Below, piece by piece: positions 48,443 to 60,904 of a DNA stretch of 64,000 nt. The position numbers were made by a program, and so were the translations under genes. The stretch is from assembly GCF_022985175.1 (NCBI RefSeq), contig NC_066883.1, positions 23,355,272 to 23,419,271 of the forward strand, written 5' to 3'. Numbering within the stretch: the stretch's first letter is position 1; every line of letters begins with the position of its first letter. This DNA comes from Labeo rohita. Taxonomy: Eukaryota; Chordata; Actinopteri; Cypriniformes; Cyprinidae. Below the pieces are notes generated by a model, which had not been told where the DNA came from, ran no database searches, and saw only the letters and a program-made list of their open reading frames with translations.

Positions 48443-48955
48443 TCTTGTCTGATGGGCGCTATAAGTTCACCGGCGCATGGCGGCCATGTTTTTTAAGATA
48501 TGCAAATGTCCTTATAGACACCTGTGGCACTTTGGACCAAGACAATGCATACTGATTTCCATGTTGATAGGACAAACGCTAAAGCAGTTCTGACTGTTTG
48601 TGTTTTTTCCCCTCTTATAGCACAGTAATTAGCCATGCTCTGCAACTTTTTGCATGTGACCTCTTACATATGCCTTATTAGTTTGGCGAAGATATCTCAT
48701 TCCGTTCAAAAGCTAAAGCCATTTTAGTAAAAGCAGCACAGCCCCTTTCGAATGTTTTGGTGTCCCTTTGCGACAGGGAGCCGAAAGTTCAACTTTTTTT
48801 TTTTTTGATAAATATTGATATTTACTCTCCAGAGAATCTTCCTGCACAGTTTGGTTCTGATTGGATGAAAAACCTAGGACTAGTTCACAAAAGTAGAACC
48901 CCCCTTTAGCGCCCCCATCAGGTCAACTGCTGCAAGCCTTGGTGACGTTGTAGAC

Positions 48956-49108
48956 CAGGGGTGCCCAACCCCGTTCCTGGAGAGCTACCTTCCTGCAGAG
49001 TTTAGTGCTCCTTCAGATCCTAATTAGTTGGTTCAGTTGTGTTTGATCAGGGCTGGAGCTGAACTCTGCAGGAAGGTAGACCTCCAGGGACAGCGTTGAG
49101 CACCCCTG
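48956..49108. mobile_element. hAT-type MITE, 153 bp, with exact 8-bp target duplication
   Basis: The ends CAGGGGTGCCCAAC and TTGAGCACCCCTG are inverted. The inner arms CTACCTTCCTGCAGAGTT and AACTCTGCAGGAAGGTAG pair exactly. The octamer TTGTAGAC is duplicated at 48948-48955 and 49109-49116. Related in architecture to the 42926 copy. Confidence 0.94.
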
Positions 49109-49225
49109 TTGTAGACAGTACGAGTACTACCATCCCTCCAACTTTGAAGTCTCTACAACTTACAATTTGGTCTGTGCCATTCTAACAATTACAACAGGGT
49201 TTTTAGTGCTATGCACTTGAACCCC

Positions 49226-49308
49226 TAAAAAAATAAAATAAAATAAAATAAAATAAAATAAAATAAAATAAAATAAAATAAAATAAAATAAAATAAAATA
49301 AAATAAAA
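49226..49308. repeat. (AAAAT)n microsatellite
   Basis: About 16 consecutive near-perfect AAAAT pentamers immediately after the host repeat's right end. Confidence 0.95.
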
Positions 49309-52058
49309 AAGGCCAGCTAGTTTGGGAGCAAATGCATGTTTATTGCTACTAATAAACCTTATTTAGCATACAGAAAACATTTACTGGGTAAAAGGATTGA
49401 ATGGTTGAACTTGACAAATAGTCAATTCTTAAGCAAAAACTCTTCTCACCATGTTGTAATAAGTCAAACAGGGGGAAAAAACTAAAATTAGACCCCTCAT
49501 TGCCTACTGATTTACAAAGCAGACTTAAAGCGTTTCTTGTTCTGCATTATACATGTGTGTGAGCTCTGCCTCAACTTGCTTGAATCAAGATGGAAAAGGT
49601 ACAAAAAGTAAAAAGGCATTAAATGTGCAATATGACATTTAACCTCACTCTCACTGGTCCATCCAGCAAAACGCAAACATTTTAACACACATCAACAAAT
49701 GCAAAATGAGAAAAATCTCAGGCGAACTTTACATGCATTGTTCCAGCTCCAAGTTCCCAAGTCTCTTTTTGCCTCTTTAAGTTTTCACAGTGTGCTTTTT
49801 CTCCCCATGAGCTGGGAAACTCAGCTATCCATGTTTTCATTTGAAGAAAACCTCACACTCACTGATTGTAATGTATTAGCGGTGCTTCTTACCGCCAACT
49901 CTCTCTTAGCCAAGCTGTCATGCACACAGACCAGCAGCCTGTGCCACGATGAGGAAGCAAGAGGGGTAGAAGATGAAAAGAAAGAGTAGATAACGCAGGC
50001 AAGAGGAGGTAAGTGTGGTAATGAAAAGGATGCAGTATGGTTGCAAAGATGGGTTTGCTGATGTTGCACCATGCACGGTGTGCAGTCACCACAATAAACA
50101 AGTTGCTTACGCAAGTTGCATACCAGCTTTAGAAGAAAATGTTATTGTATAGTATTAAAGGAGAACTATAGTACACTAAAGGACCATTTTCACTCGGAAA
50201 TTGCTAGTCAATCTCACAATTTGCAAAGAAACTGCAAGTTAAACATTAATAGTATTTTCTTCCCTTTTGTATTTACAATTTTTTTTTGAAACAGAGCACA
50301 CAGCATTCAACGTGCTTCAACAAACAATCCCGACTAACAGGGAACATTAACAGAATAAATGCTTTATTTAATACTTGGTTTTGTGTTAATAGTCCTATTG
50401 GTATATTTTGCTCGCTAATGATAGGAATCTATCCTTTGATGTGATTGGTTACTTAAGTTTGTGACATAGTAAAAGGGCTGTTTCAAACCGCATTTCTTGG
50501 ACAGCCTTTGGGAAACTACAGTTTTAAGGAGAAAATACTCAGCAATGGTGTTAATTAATGGACTGATACATGGTTTGTCTAAAAGCATATTAAAAACACC
50601 ACAGACAAATAAACAACATAAAAATCTTGATTTTCACTATAGGGTGACTTTAAATGTTTCAGATGGATGTTTATCTTATGTAAAGAATAACTGACGACGG
50701 GCTGTCGAATTATTAGAAAATACCCCAGGTGAATTCCAAAACGTCATTTTAGACATAGCAACAGAAGTTTAATGAAGTAAATAAACACAAAGAAAGGGAG
50801 GAAGAGCGAGAGAGAGAGAGCGTGTGTGATTTACTTGAGTCTGTGCGTCTCTCAACCATGTTTGGGTGCAGTGTTTCTATTAAAGCGAAACTTCAAGGTC
50901 ATCATCTTCAAGAACAGCACAGTTATTACTGAGAAATGACATGGAGCTTTTAAATTCCTAAACGAATTACTGATAAAATCGTCAGAGCAGCTAACAACAC
51001 GTTTCTGTGCATGTGTATGATTCCGTGTGTGCGTTTGTAAGGGAAAGAGCGGGAGAAATAGAGTATGCTTCCGGTACGTAAGTTTGTGGCAAAAATATGA
51101 AAATAATTTGCCGTTTTTATCCAGTTTACTATATTTATTTGCTTGGCCTGTGTCGTCATGGGTTTTGGTTCTTTTGCTGTTGTAAGCTTGTGAGGACCTT
51201 TAAAATAACTGAAATCATTTGGCGAAGTGATATGAACATGTAATGCAGTCAAGACCTACCTGGAACTACTTTTGCTGTGCCTTTCCTTTAAGATAACTGC
51301 ATGCCTTAGAACGTTCATCAGCCAATCAGATTCAAGCATTCAACAGCCCTATTGTATAGACCTTTTTCCGAAGTAAACGATGGACGCGGCCATTCAAACT
51401 TCTAACGAATTCTAACTTCCGATTGGATGCTCTTCTGTTCCGGTCTCCATAGGCACCTATTCAAATAGCGCACATCTGTTTTTAGTAGATAGTAGATAGT
51501 TAGTTAGTAGATAACGTCAGCAGTTTCGTGTCATCTACACACTCATTAAACTTTGAGGAGTGAGGCACGGACAAATGACGGTCATATGGAGCCATGTGCT
51601 TTTTAAAAACATTTTAATAGGTTTAACATTAGATTATCAGATCAGAATATACGCTAATTTAACTGGAGACCGGAAAGGCAAAGCATCCTTCTGGTTAAGT
51701 GTCAGGTGTGACTTCCACATTCAGGAAAAACGTCTATAAATAATTTTAAATGTTAATAGCAGTGTTGCCAAGTATGCAGTTTTCCTGTGGAACTGGGCTA
51801 CATTAACACTGCTGCCGCGGGTTGTTCTTGATGTCCGCCGGTTAAATCGACCTCAATGACGTGATATTTAGCCCCTGAAATGCAAACTTACCAGGGGGAC
51901 CCCCCCCCTTGAAATGCGAGTGGGCTAGTTTTGAGTAGCAATTGGGTGGGTTTTGTTGTGAAAATCTGGAAACCCTGGTTACTAGCCTACTTGTTTCAGA
52001 AAGTTCAGAGAACCTTCAACAGTAACATTCCCATAGTATGATCGAATATGATGTTCCC
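49309..52058. other. Intergenic, no gene recognised
   Basis: Mostly non-repetitive. A stretch from about 50153 to 50655 starts TTAAAGGAGAACTATAG and ends CTATAGGGTGACTTTAAA, so it may be another diverged TTAA-type element, with weak pairing. A (GA)n run lies at 50807-50820. A GC-richer block at about 51360-51480 lacks a recognisable exon. Confidence 0.35.
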
Positions 52059-52738
52059 TTAAAGGAGAAGTCCACTTCCAGAACAACAGTTTACAGATAA
52101 TGTACTCACCCCCTTGTCATCCAAGATGTTCATGTCTTTCTTTCTTCAGTCATAAAGAAATTATGTTTTTTGAGGAAAACATTTCAGGATTTTTCTCCAT
52201 ATAGTGGACTTCTATGGTGCCCCAAATTTGAATTTCCAAAATGTAGTTCAAATGCAGCTTAAAATGCAATTGTAAACAATCCCAGCGAGGAAGAAGGGTC
52301 TCACCTAGCAAAACGACTGGTTATTTTCATAAAAATAATACAATTTATATACTTTTTTAATGTCAAACTCTCGTCTTGTCGTGCTCAGCCTGAACTCTGG
52401 TTCCGGTTCATGACAGTTAGGGTATGTCGAAAAACTCTCATCTCATGTTCTCCCTCAACTTCTAAATCGTCCTATATCGCTGTTTTACCTTTTTTGTTAA
52501 GGGTTTTTGATCTTTGCATGTTCACTTTGCAAAGACTGGGTTGGTACTTAGTGATGCAGGATGATTTTGAAATGATTTTTGAAGTTGAGTGAAAAAGAGT
52601 TTTTCGACATACCCTAACTGTCATGAACCAGAATACACAGAGTTCAGGGAGAGTAAGACAAGACAAGCATTTGAGATTAATTGTATTTTTTAAATAAAAA
52701 TAACCCTTCTTCTTCAAATGGGATTGTTTACAGCCACT
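52059..52738. mobile_element. Family C TTAA-type MITE, right end truncated
   Basis: TTAA at 52059-52062 is followed by AGGAGAAGTCCACTTCC. Internal text GGGTATGTCGAAAAACTC recurs inverted as GAGTTTTTCGACATACCC. The right arm stops after GGGATTGTTTACAGCC near 52738, so about 250 bp of the expected end is missing. Confidence 0.88.
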
Positions 52739-54347
52739 GTTACTAGCTAGGATATTGTCCGTTTATGCTAGCAAGTGATGTCTGTGGTGATAAACAAGGT
52801 AAAAGCTAACAAACTAACAAAATGACATGTATTTAAGATTTAGCTGTATGCAAATGTGTTTATTCATGTGTTTTTATATTTATAACAAACATGTCTGTCT
52901 AATGATACAAAGAAAAACGATGGAAAAGCAGTAAATGCGAGCATGAACCAACATGCTCTGTTTAACATCGTCCTCATGTTGTTTTTTGACTACATAAAAG
53001 ATGTTGGCTTGCTTGTGAAGTCATTTCTGGCATCTTTAGCAGTCATGCAAAGTGGAGGGATTCCCGCGGTTGTCACATACCATATCAAATTATGCATGCA
53101 ACCTAATGCAAATTTAGAGCGTACATTGAATTTTCAATTCTCACAACGTAGGACCATTCTGAACATGTAAAATGTATTTTGAACATAAAATAGCGAATAC
53201 TGACTTCTTATACATAGATTTGAAACTGAAATCTTGATGCTTTTATTAAACATCAATGGGCATGTTATGCATAAACTACTCTAACACAAACACCTTATAA
53301 AGGTCTAAACAATCATAACAGGTTTGTAGATGCACAGTAAACACATCTATGTGCCACACAAAGCAACGTGTGATTTTTTAAAAGCGTAAAGGGTGGGTGC
53401 GTGAACTCGTAAGGGTGTAAACTTTCAGTGCCACTTCCTGTCTTGTGACTGACACACATCTGTGGGTACCTACCCAAACAGAACCACCCATCCTGTGACA
53501 TTACCAGAGGAGTTGTGTCAAAACAACCGAGAGAGATCGTGTTTTTGAACACTTGCTGCATTATCATACGCAAACACCTTCGCGCTGTTACCTGTATTCG
53601 TTTTCACATCGAATTTTCACACAGACTGTAGAAGAGAGAGAACAGGGAATAAGTAATGCTGCAGCACTGAGATAGTGCAAAGGAGAATTATGATGAAGCG
53701 CTTGAGGTCGAAGCTGCAATGTAGATTGTACAAGTCCAGACTGTGGCGTACTGAGGGGCCTGAGGCCATAAACATATGAGAGCCCCTACTTGAGAGTACA
53801 GAGCATATACACACACACACCTTGACAAGGCCACCTTCAGATCTCTACTGCCATACTGCTCATGCCTGGAGGGGATTGAGTGAGCATGTATCAGAATCTA
53901 TGATCATTTATTTTGCAACCATAAAGGATATATGTGAAAGCGCTGCTGTATACCAGTGTATTGGGGTGAGGAGCTATCAGCTCCACTATCACTTTCTCTG
54001 CCTGTATCTGTGCTGGAAGGGTGTTGGTGTATCTGCAAAAAAATGTGTGAAAGCTCTCGGCTTGGGTGTTACTTCTTTAGGCAACATAGTCACATACTTT
54101 TAAGCAAGACACACATCCGTTCGCCACATTACAAGGGCACAGAACAAGGTAGAATGTGGACTTTTTTGAAAACAAAAAAAAGTTTTTCATGGCCTGATCA
54201 TGAACTTTCAAACTAATTTTGGTATAATGTGAAATGATAGGCTGATTTATTTTTTTTCTGGAGAAATACTTTTGAATAAACAGTGATTGTAAAAAGGGTA
54301 GAACAATTATAAAAACTGAACATTTAATTAAAAAAAATACTAAATAC
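52739..54347. other. Intergenic, nothing coding recognised
   Basis: Apart from a (CA)n run at about 53810-53820, no repeat family or exon is recognisable. Short ORFs here are AT-driven and lack domains. Confidence 0.35.
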
Positions 54348-54720
54348 ACCAGTCAAAAGTTTCAAACAGTAAAGTCTCTTCTGCATTTATTTGATCTACA
54401 TGACAGCAAAAGTAGTAACATTTTGAAATAACTGTTTAATAAACTAAAATAACTGAATAATAAAATAACTGTGAAATAAACTGTTTTCTCTTTGAATATA
54501 TTTTAATATGTAATTTATTCCTGTGATTTCAAAGCTGAATTTCTAGCATCATTACTCCAGTCACATGATCCTTCAGAAATCATTCTAATATTCTGATTTA
54601 CTGCTCAAAAGACATTTATTATTACTATGTTAAAAAAAAATAAATGCCTTTATCATCACTTTTGATCAATTAAAAGCATTCTTGATCAATAAAAGCATTC
54701 ATTCCTATAATGTTTCATGT
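54348..54720 (+). mobile_element. Family E element fragment
   Basis: Reads CAGTCAAAAGTTTCAAACAG, then CTGCATTTATTTGATCTACA, then CATGATCCTTCAGAAATCAT. The 3' part is degraded and ends near TTGATCAATAAAAGCATTC. Confidence 0.8.
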
Positions 54721-54860
54721 TAGATGTTCTTCATGGAACCATCAATGCCAATAAAGAACCTTTATTTTCAAGGATGCATGTCTCTGGAGACTGAAAAGTA
54801 GAAGACAAAAATGGACATTATGAGCGTTAAGAGAACATTCAGAATTAATGTTTTCATAAT

Positions 54861-55786
54861 TTAAAGAAGTCCACTTCCAGAGCAACAATTTACAGACAAT
54901 GTACTCACCCCCTTGGCACCCAAGATGTTCATGTCTTTCGTTCTTCAGTCGTAAAGAAAGTTTTTTGAGGAAAACATTTCAGGATTTTTCTCCACATAAT
55001 GGACTGATATGGTCCCCCGAGTTTGAACTTCCAAAATGCAGTTTGAATGCAGTTTCAAATGATCCCAAATGCAATTGTAAACGATACCAGCCAAGGAAAA
55101 AGGGAAACAATTGGTTATTTTCATTAAAATAATACATTTTATATACTTTTTAATGTCAAACGCTCATTTTGTCTTGCTCTTCCTGAACTCTGTGTATTCT
55201 GGCTCAAGACAGGGTATGTCGAAAAACTCGTATTTTCTTCCTCAACTTCAAAGTCACCCTATATCGCTGTTTTACTTTTTTTTGTTAAGGGTGTTTGATC
55301 TTCTTTGCATGTTCACTTTGCAAAGACTGGGTTGGAACTTCTGGAGCGATGTAGGATGATTTTTATATAAGTTGAGGGAGAAAATACAATCAGAGTTTTT
55401 CGACATACCCGATCTTCAGCCAGAATATACAGAGTTGAGGACTTGAGCAAGACAAGACATGCAATTGAGATTAAAAAGTATTTAAGTTTAATTTTTTTTT
55501 TAATGAAAATAACCGATTGTTTCACTAGATAAGACCCTTCTTCCTAGGATGGGATTGTTTACAACCGCATTTGGGATCGTTTGAAGCCACATTTAAACTG
55601 CATTTTGGAAGTTCAAACTCGGGGCACCATATCAGTCCATAATATGGAGAAAAAATCGTGAAATGTTTTCCTCAAAAAACACAATTTCTTTACGACTGAA
55701 GAACGAAAGACATGAACATCTTGAACAACAAGGGGGTGAGTACATTATCTGTAAATTGTTGCTCTGGAAGTGGACGACTTCTTTAA
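54861..55786. mobile_element. Family C TTAA-type foldback MITE, complete, 926 bp
   Basis: TTAA at 54861-54864 and 55783-55786. The arms pair over nearly their whole length: AAGTCCACTTCCAGAGCAAC with TTGCTCTGGAAGTGGA, ATGGTCCCCCGAGTTTGAAC with GTTCAAACTCGGGGCACCAT, and GGGTATGTCGAAAAACTCG with AGAGTTTTTCGACATACCC. This is the most complete family C copy. The apparent ORFs inside are MITE text. Confidence 0.93.
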
Positions 55787-57324
55787 TGGGAGAAAGTAGA
55801 AGATACACTTGTATACAATCATACTGATCTCCATTTGTGGGATCGTGAGATGTATTATCTCACCAAAATCTGACAAAGTTGGGTGCGGCGTTGAAACATC
55901 TCATGAAGGAGTGTGATTTTTGATAACAGCATATTTGAGCTGTAAATTTCTATTATATTAGTAATTCGGGGACTTCAGAACATCTGTTTTAATGTCAGCA
56001 CAATTGATGGTAAAATGATCACAGACTTCAAGAACTTGTGTCTCTGTGAACATGTATCAAAAAGGAGGACAGGGAGTGGAGGAAAGACAGGAGTGTGTGT
56101 GGTGGACATAGAGATTAGTGCTCCCATTAGTAATACTAACTGCCCTGTGTTTGGGTAAAGGGTAAACACTCTGAGAGCAGATGACTGGGCTTCACTATGA
56201 ATTCATCCTCAACAGATAACATAGAGGATGACTGTACAGAGACTAAGACGTAGACTAGTCTTTCTTTATTTTAAATTATATAAGGAGAAGTAAGGGGAAT
56301 TGGACACAATCTGATGGAACTAAACATGCATGAAAATGATGTGTCAGCAAAAAATTAAAATCAAGTTATCATTTACTTAACCATATGTTGTTTCAAACCT
56401 GTATGAGTTTCTTCCTTCTGTTTAGCCTAAAAGAAGATATTTTGAAGAATGTTGGTAACCAAACAGCCATTAACAGAATGAAGGTGACGTTTGTTCATTC
56501 AGGCCATGATGGCTGAAAGGAAAGCAGAGATATGAGATGAAATGCTGGATCGTCAAGTTGTGTGTCTGTGCCTTTTAGGATTGGTGATCAGTGATTTACT
56601 GTATATCTAACCATTTTTCCTACAACAAAAACTCTTGATACACTAAACCCATAAAGTATAAATCCCATACTAGGTACTTCATCAGACTACCTCACCTGCA
56701 GGATTAAAAATATATCTAAAATTGCCTCAAAACGAGTCTCAAATCTGTTGAGGGATTGTTACACATTCACTTTCTCTCTTTCTTCTTTGAACCCAAAAGG
56801 AGTGGTTGTACTCTCATGCCTTCCTCTGCACTACAGGGGCTGTGTGAATGACCGTGTGCCAGCTATGGCTTGATCATTTCTTTCTCTTTCATTCTTGAAA
56901 ATGTTCTCTCTCACTTCTCTGTTCCCAGGATCACATGTCCGCCTTTTGATCCATGCAACTCAGGAAAAACAACACAACAAAGTAATTCTAGATTCATCGC
57001 TTCAGAAGACTGTTATTGTTAATGTCCCTCTGTCATTAAATCTGAACGCCTGGCTCATTAACAGTGTCTGCGTGATAAAGTACAGCTGAGAGATTAATAG
57101 AAAGCATAGAAAGGAGTGCAAAGAGAGTGACAGTCAAAGTGAGATGCAATGAACAATTCAGAAAGGATGAGAAACCATGTGAAATGTCATGTGAACTTTT
57201 TTTTTTTTTTTGTAAATAAACATAGGGTGAGGAAAGCTTGTAAGTCATTGTAAGGTGAGGTTTAATGGTTAAACAAACGAGCTAATGTAGTTTAAACCAA
57301 AATTGTTTATGTGGGATCAGTTTT
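55787..57324. other. Intergenic with a family B-like fragment
   Basis: At about 56345-56500 text such as AAACCTGTATGAGTTTCTTC and AAGAAGATATTTTGAAGAAT matches the inner part of a family B-related MITE without ends. A T-run lies at about 57198-57211. No exon recognised. Confidence 0.4.
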
Positions 57325-58167
57325 TTTTTTTTTTAAGAATTCTCTTATGCTCATCAAGGCTGCATTTACTTGAAAATTACAGACAAAATCATTAGTAATT
57401 TGCAAAATATTACAGTTTAATATAATGGTTTTCTATTTTAATATATTTTAAAATATAATTTATTCCTGTGACGCAAATCTGAATTTTCATCAGCCATTAC
57501 TCCAATCTTCAATGTCACACGATCGTTCAGAAATCATTCTAATATGCTGATTTATTACTTTTATTATCAATGTTGGAAACAGTTGTGCCACTTAATATTT
57601 TTCTGGAACCTGTGATTCATTTTTCAGGATTCTTTGATGAATAAAAAGTTAAAAAGTACAGCATTTATTCAAAATAGAAACTTTTTAAAATTAATTTAAC
57701 ACATCCTTGCTGAATAAAAGTATTAATTTCTTTAAAAAAAAATAAAAAAAATAAAAAGAATAAAAATTTACTGACCACAAACTTTAAATAAAGCTGTTCT
57801 TTTTATTATTTTTTTAATTATTATTATTATTATTTTTTTTATTCTCATTTATTAAAGAATCACAGGTTCCAACAAAATATTAAGCAGCACAACTGTTTTC
57901 AACATAATAAATCAGCATATTAGAATGATTTCGGAAGGATCATGTGACACTGAAGACTTGAGTAATGATTCTGAAAATTTAGGAATAAATTATATTTCAT
58001 AATATATTCAAATAAAAAACAGTTATGTTACATTGAAATAATATTTCACAATATTACAGTTTTTTTTCTGAATTTTTGATCAAATAAATGCAGCATAAGA
58101 AACTTCTTTAAAAATAAATAAATAAATAAATAAAAATCTGATCCAGAACTTTTGCACGGCAATGTAT
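57325..58167. mobile_element. Two family E copies in head-to-head inverted arrangement
   Basis: The plus-strand copy runs 57325-57790 (TTATGCTCATCAAGGCTGCA, GATCGTTCAGAAATCATTCT, ending TACTGACCACAAACTTT). A minus-strand copy follows directly at about 57791-58167 (AGAATGATTTCGGAAGGATC, TTTGATCAAATAAATGCAGC). The halves form an imperfect inverted repeat of some 370 bp per arm around an AT-rich middle. Confidence 0.85.
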
Positions 58168-58463
58168 ATGAAAATTATATATTCCTTCTGTTTAAATAAA
58201 ATAAAATGTATATGCAATATATGCAATATTTACATATATAAAATGGATATCTAAATATGTATGTATATGCATGGTCATGTATTACATTATACAGTCATAC
58301 ATTAAAAGTTTTATATACTTCTTCTATATTTACTTTAATATTATACATTTAATATACATAGTATGTACTTTGTTAAATACTGTATATATGTAACAAAATG
58401 CATTATTTATATATAAAAATGTATATTTGACAAACAACACTGAAAATATAACATAAATGCACA

Positions 58464-58681
58464 TTAAAGGAATATTCCGGGGTAAAGTCTGTGGTCTGCT
58501 GTCAATTATACAAAAAATAATGTTGACTCATCTCTCAGTTTGTAAAACATGTCTACAACGGCCATGGTTGTTGCAAATGTATTACCATAACGCTTGTTTT
58601 CATGAAGTGTTATTGTTAACAATTTTCAGTGGTGACCAACAGTAGGCCACAGACTCCGTCTAATCTACAATATTCCTTTAA
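58464..58681. mobile_element. TTAA-type MITE related to family A, 218 bp
   Basis: TTAA at both borders (58464-58467 and 58678-58681). The ends AGGAATATTCCGG and CTACAATATTCCTTTAA are inverted, and AGTCTGTGGTCTGCTGT pairs with ACAGTAGGCCACAGACT. The interior differs from the 4071 copy, so it is a subfamily or a separate family sharing tips. Confidence 0.85.
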
Positions 58682-60000
58682 AACTGTAAATCGTAGCACT
58701 TTTGTTAGTTGGTGTGAAACACCCAACGAGTGTTTAAGGAAGAGACAGTAGTGTGCCCTATTATATCTGCATACACGTGTGTATGTGTGTGTGTTAGTGC
58801 GCTCATCTCTCTGCCCCAGATTACTGGCAACAGCCCCAATGTCTGTGCTAAAAGTCACGTCGCGAAGAGAGAGAGATGTGGAGAGAAACAGGGGGAGGTT
58901 GAAAGAGGGGGCGTGAGAGGGCACGGGGTGCAAGACACAGGAAGTGGAGAAAGATGAAGAGACCAGAGACAATGCGACGTACAAGGGTGCTGAGGCAGAG
59001 GAAGGGAGAGAAGGAAACGCAAGCAGAGAAGAGAGAGAAGAACAGAGGAGAGAGGGAGAGGAGGAACGTGGGAAGAGCAGGAGGGTCCAGGGCGTGTGTA
59101 TGTGTGTGCGTCTGGCACTCGCAGGCGGAGAGATAGCTCGGGTCAGGCTGGCCGGACGTGTGTGTTTGTGTTTGGCTGAAGAGGGATGTGAAACCAAGAA
59201 AGCCCTCGCTGGCTAAAGCTGAGAGTTGGAACGCAGCCATCGGCAAGATGGACACGAACGCACACATTATATGTTCAACAACGTCTCCCTCAGAAACAAA
59301 CAGATGCGGCCGGCTAGCATCGTGGTGTGGGGTACAAACACGACGCTGGAATGATAACAGCTGACTGTTTTTGAGAGATGCAGGAAAAAGTCAAAACGCT
59401 CAAGGTTACAGCAGAATCCCAAAACAGGATGGGCCCTGCTTAAGTTTAGCCCGCTATCTAGGGGGCCCTTGAGCAGCGATGCCCTCTCTGTGGCACCAGG
59501 AAGTAAACAGACGTCTATCCTGAAGCACTGATGCGAGTGACTCATCTGTGACCTATTTATAAAAATCCATTAAGCGGAACAACGTAAATGTGTTCTGCAC
59601 GCTGTCTGTGGCACATCACGACATAGTTGCCTTTCCGAAAACGTCAACCTTTCTCCTCTCTGTCTGAGAATTCCTACACTCTGAGAGTCACTTCCTGTCC
59701 CAATATTCCAGTGCACAGCGTCCTCGCGGCCACATACCCCCCCTTCCTTACTGCACTCTAGAGAGGCTGCCGGTCGCAGGGAGAAGGAGTCATTATGGCA
59801 AGGGACACAGAGGTGCTACGTTACATGATCGAGGTGCTGCTCAGCATTGTTTCCAGTCTGAAAGGCTGGACTGTCACACCCTGGTGAGGAGGAGCACTAG
59901 AAGAGACTAAAATTAGAAAGAAAATGCCAAACATTCTTATGAGGGCTTGTGTTTGTTCCTGTGATTATGGATACATGAATGCTCCAATGTGCTATTGCAT
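58682..60000. other. Intergenic; purine-rich, GC-richer block at 58740-59560
   Basis: Strong GA bias on the + strand (58860-59080) creates long serine/leucine/proline open frames on the - strand with no recognisable domain. The segment 59380-59560 is less biased (GGATGGGCCCTGCTTAAG, GGGGGCCCTTGAGCAGCGAT) and could be conserved non-coding DNA. Confidence 0.35.
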
Positions 60001-60904
60001 AATACATTACGTTCAAAAGTCTGAGGTGACTAGGATTTTTTTTTTTAATTCTTTTATTCAATATGTTAGAAGGATTCTGATTTCTGAAACTAATAATAAA
60101 AAAAATATATATAGATACATTTTAAAAAACTACAAAAACTGACAAAAACAACAAAATCACTAAAACTTAAACTAAAATAAAAAAATTACATTTAAAAATA
60201 AAATATAAACCTAAATATTAACAAAATCTATCTATCTATCTATCTGTCCACCCATCTATCTGTCAGTCTGTCCATCCATCAATCTTTCCATCTATCTGTC
60301 TATCCGTCCACCCATCCTTCCGTCCATCAATCTGTCGATCTGCCTATCTATCTGTTCATCCATCTTTCTGTCCATCTGTCCATCCATCCGTCCGCCCATC
60401 TATCTGTCCATCCAATCCATTGTCCATCATCCATCCATCATTCTATCATCCGTCTGTCCGTCCATCTATCTGTCTATCCTTCTGTCCATCTATCTGTCTA
60501 TCCTTCTGTCCATCCATCTATCTGTCATCCACCCATCATTCTGTCCATCTGTTGTTCTATTTATCTAACTATCTATCTGTCTGTCAGTCCGTCCATCCAT
60601 GTCTGTCCAACCATCCTTCTATCTATCCATAATATAAAATTAAAGTTAAATAAAATATAAAATTAAAATATTAACCAAATATTACTGATACTAAAATAAC
60701 ACTGATTGTAATAATAATATGTTACATTATTATTGTTTTTACTGCATTTCTGATTTAAAACCCTCTTCTTTTAAAAACTTTAAAAATCTTACTGACCCCA
60801 AACTTTTAAACAAAAGAAAGGATGTCATACAGATTTGGAGCAATATGAGGGTGAGAAAATTATGACAGTATAATATTTTTTGGGGTGAACTATTACTTTA
60901 ACAC
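60001..60904. repeat. Degenerate (TATC/CATC/TGTC)n tract within family E remnants
   Basis: The tetranucleotide tract spans about 60226-60635. Left of it, GTTCAAAAGTCTGAGGTGAC (60010) and right of it, CTTACTGACCCCAAACTTTT (60788) look like the two ends of a family E element, into which the tract has expanded. A family B right end (GGGGTGAACTATTACTTTAA) closes at about 60900. The ORF inside is a low-complexity artefact. Confidence 0.75.

Larger units (their letters stand above)
47436..49228. mobile_element. Larger dispersed repeat hosting two nested MITEs
   Basis: The left end has ATAGCTGTAAGCAGCAGTTA then AGGGTTCAAGTGC. The right end has GCACTTGAACCCCTAAA, giving inverted subterminal text. 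The body includes GGCGGCCATGTTTTTTAAGA and GTGACGTTGTAGAC, typical of a common cyprinid repeat. It is interrupted by family C (47700-48442) and by an hAT MITE (48956-49108). No intact ORF. Superfamily not assigned. Confidence 0.65.

Noticed and set aside
58616..59267. 193- and 139-residue minus-strand open frames
   Set aside because: They run through a purine-biased tract and into a MITE. Composition is serine/leucine/proline-rich without a domain or splice pattern.
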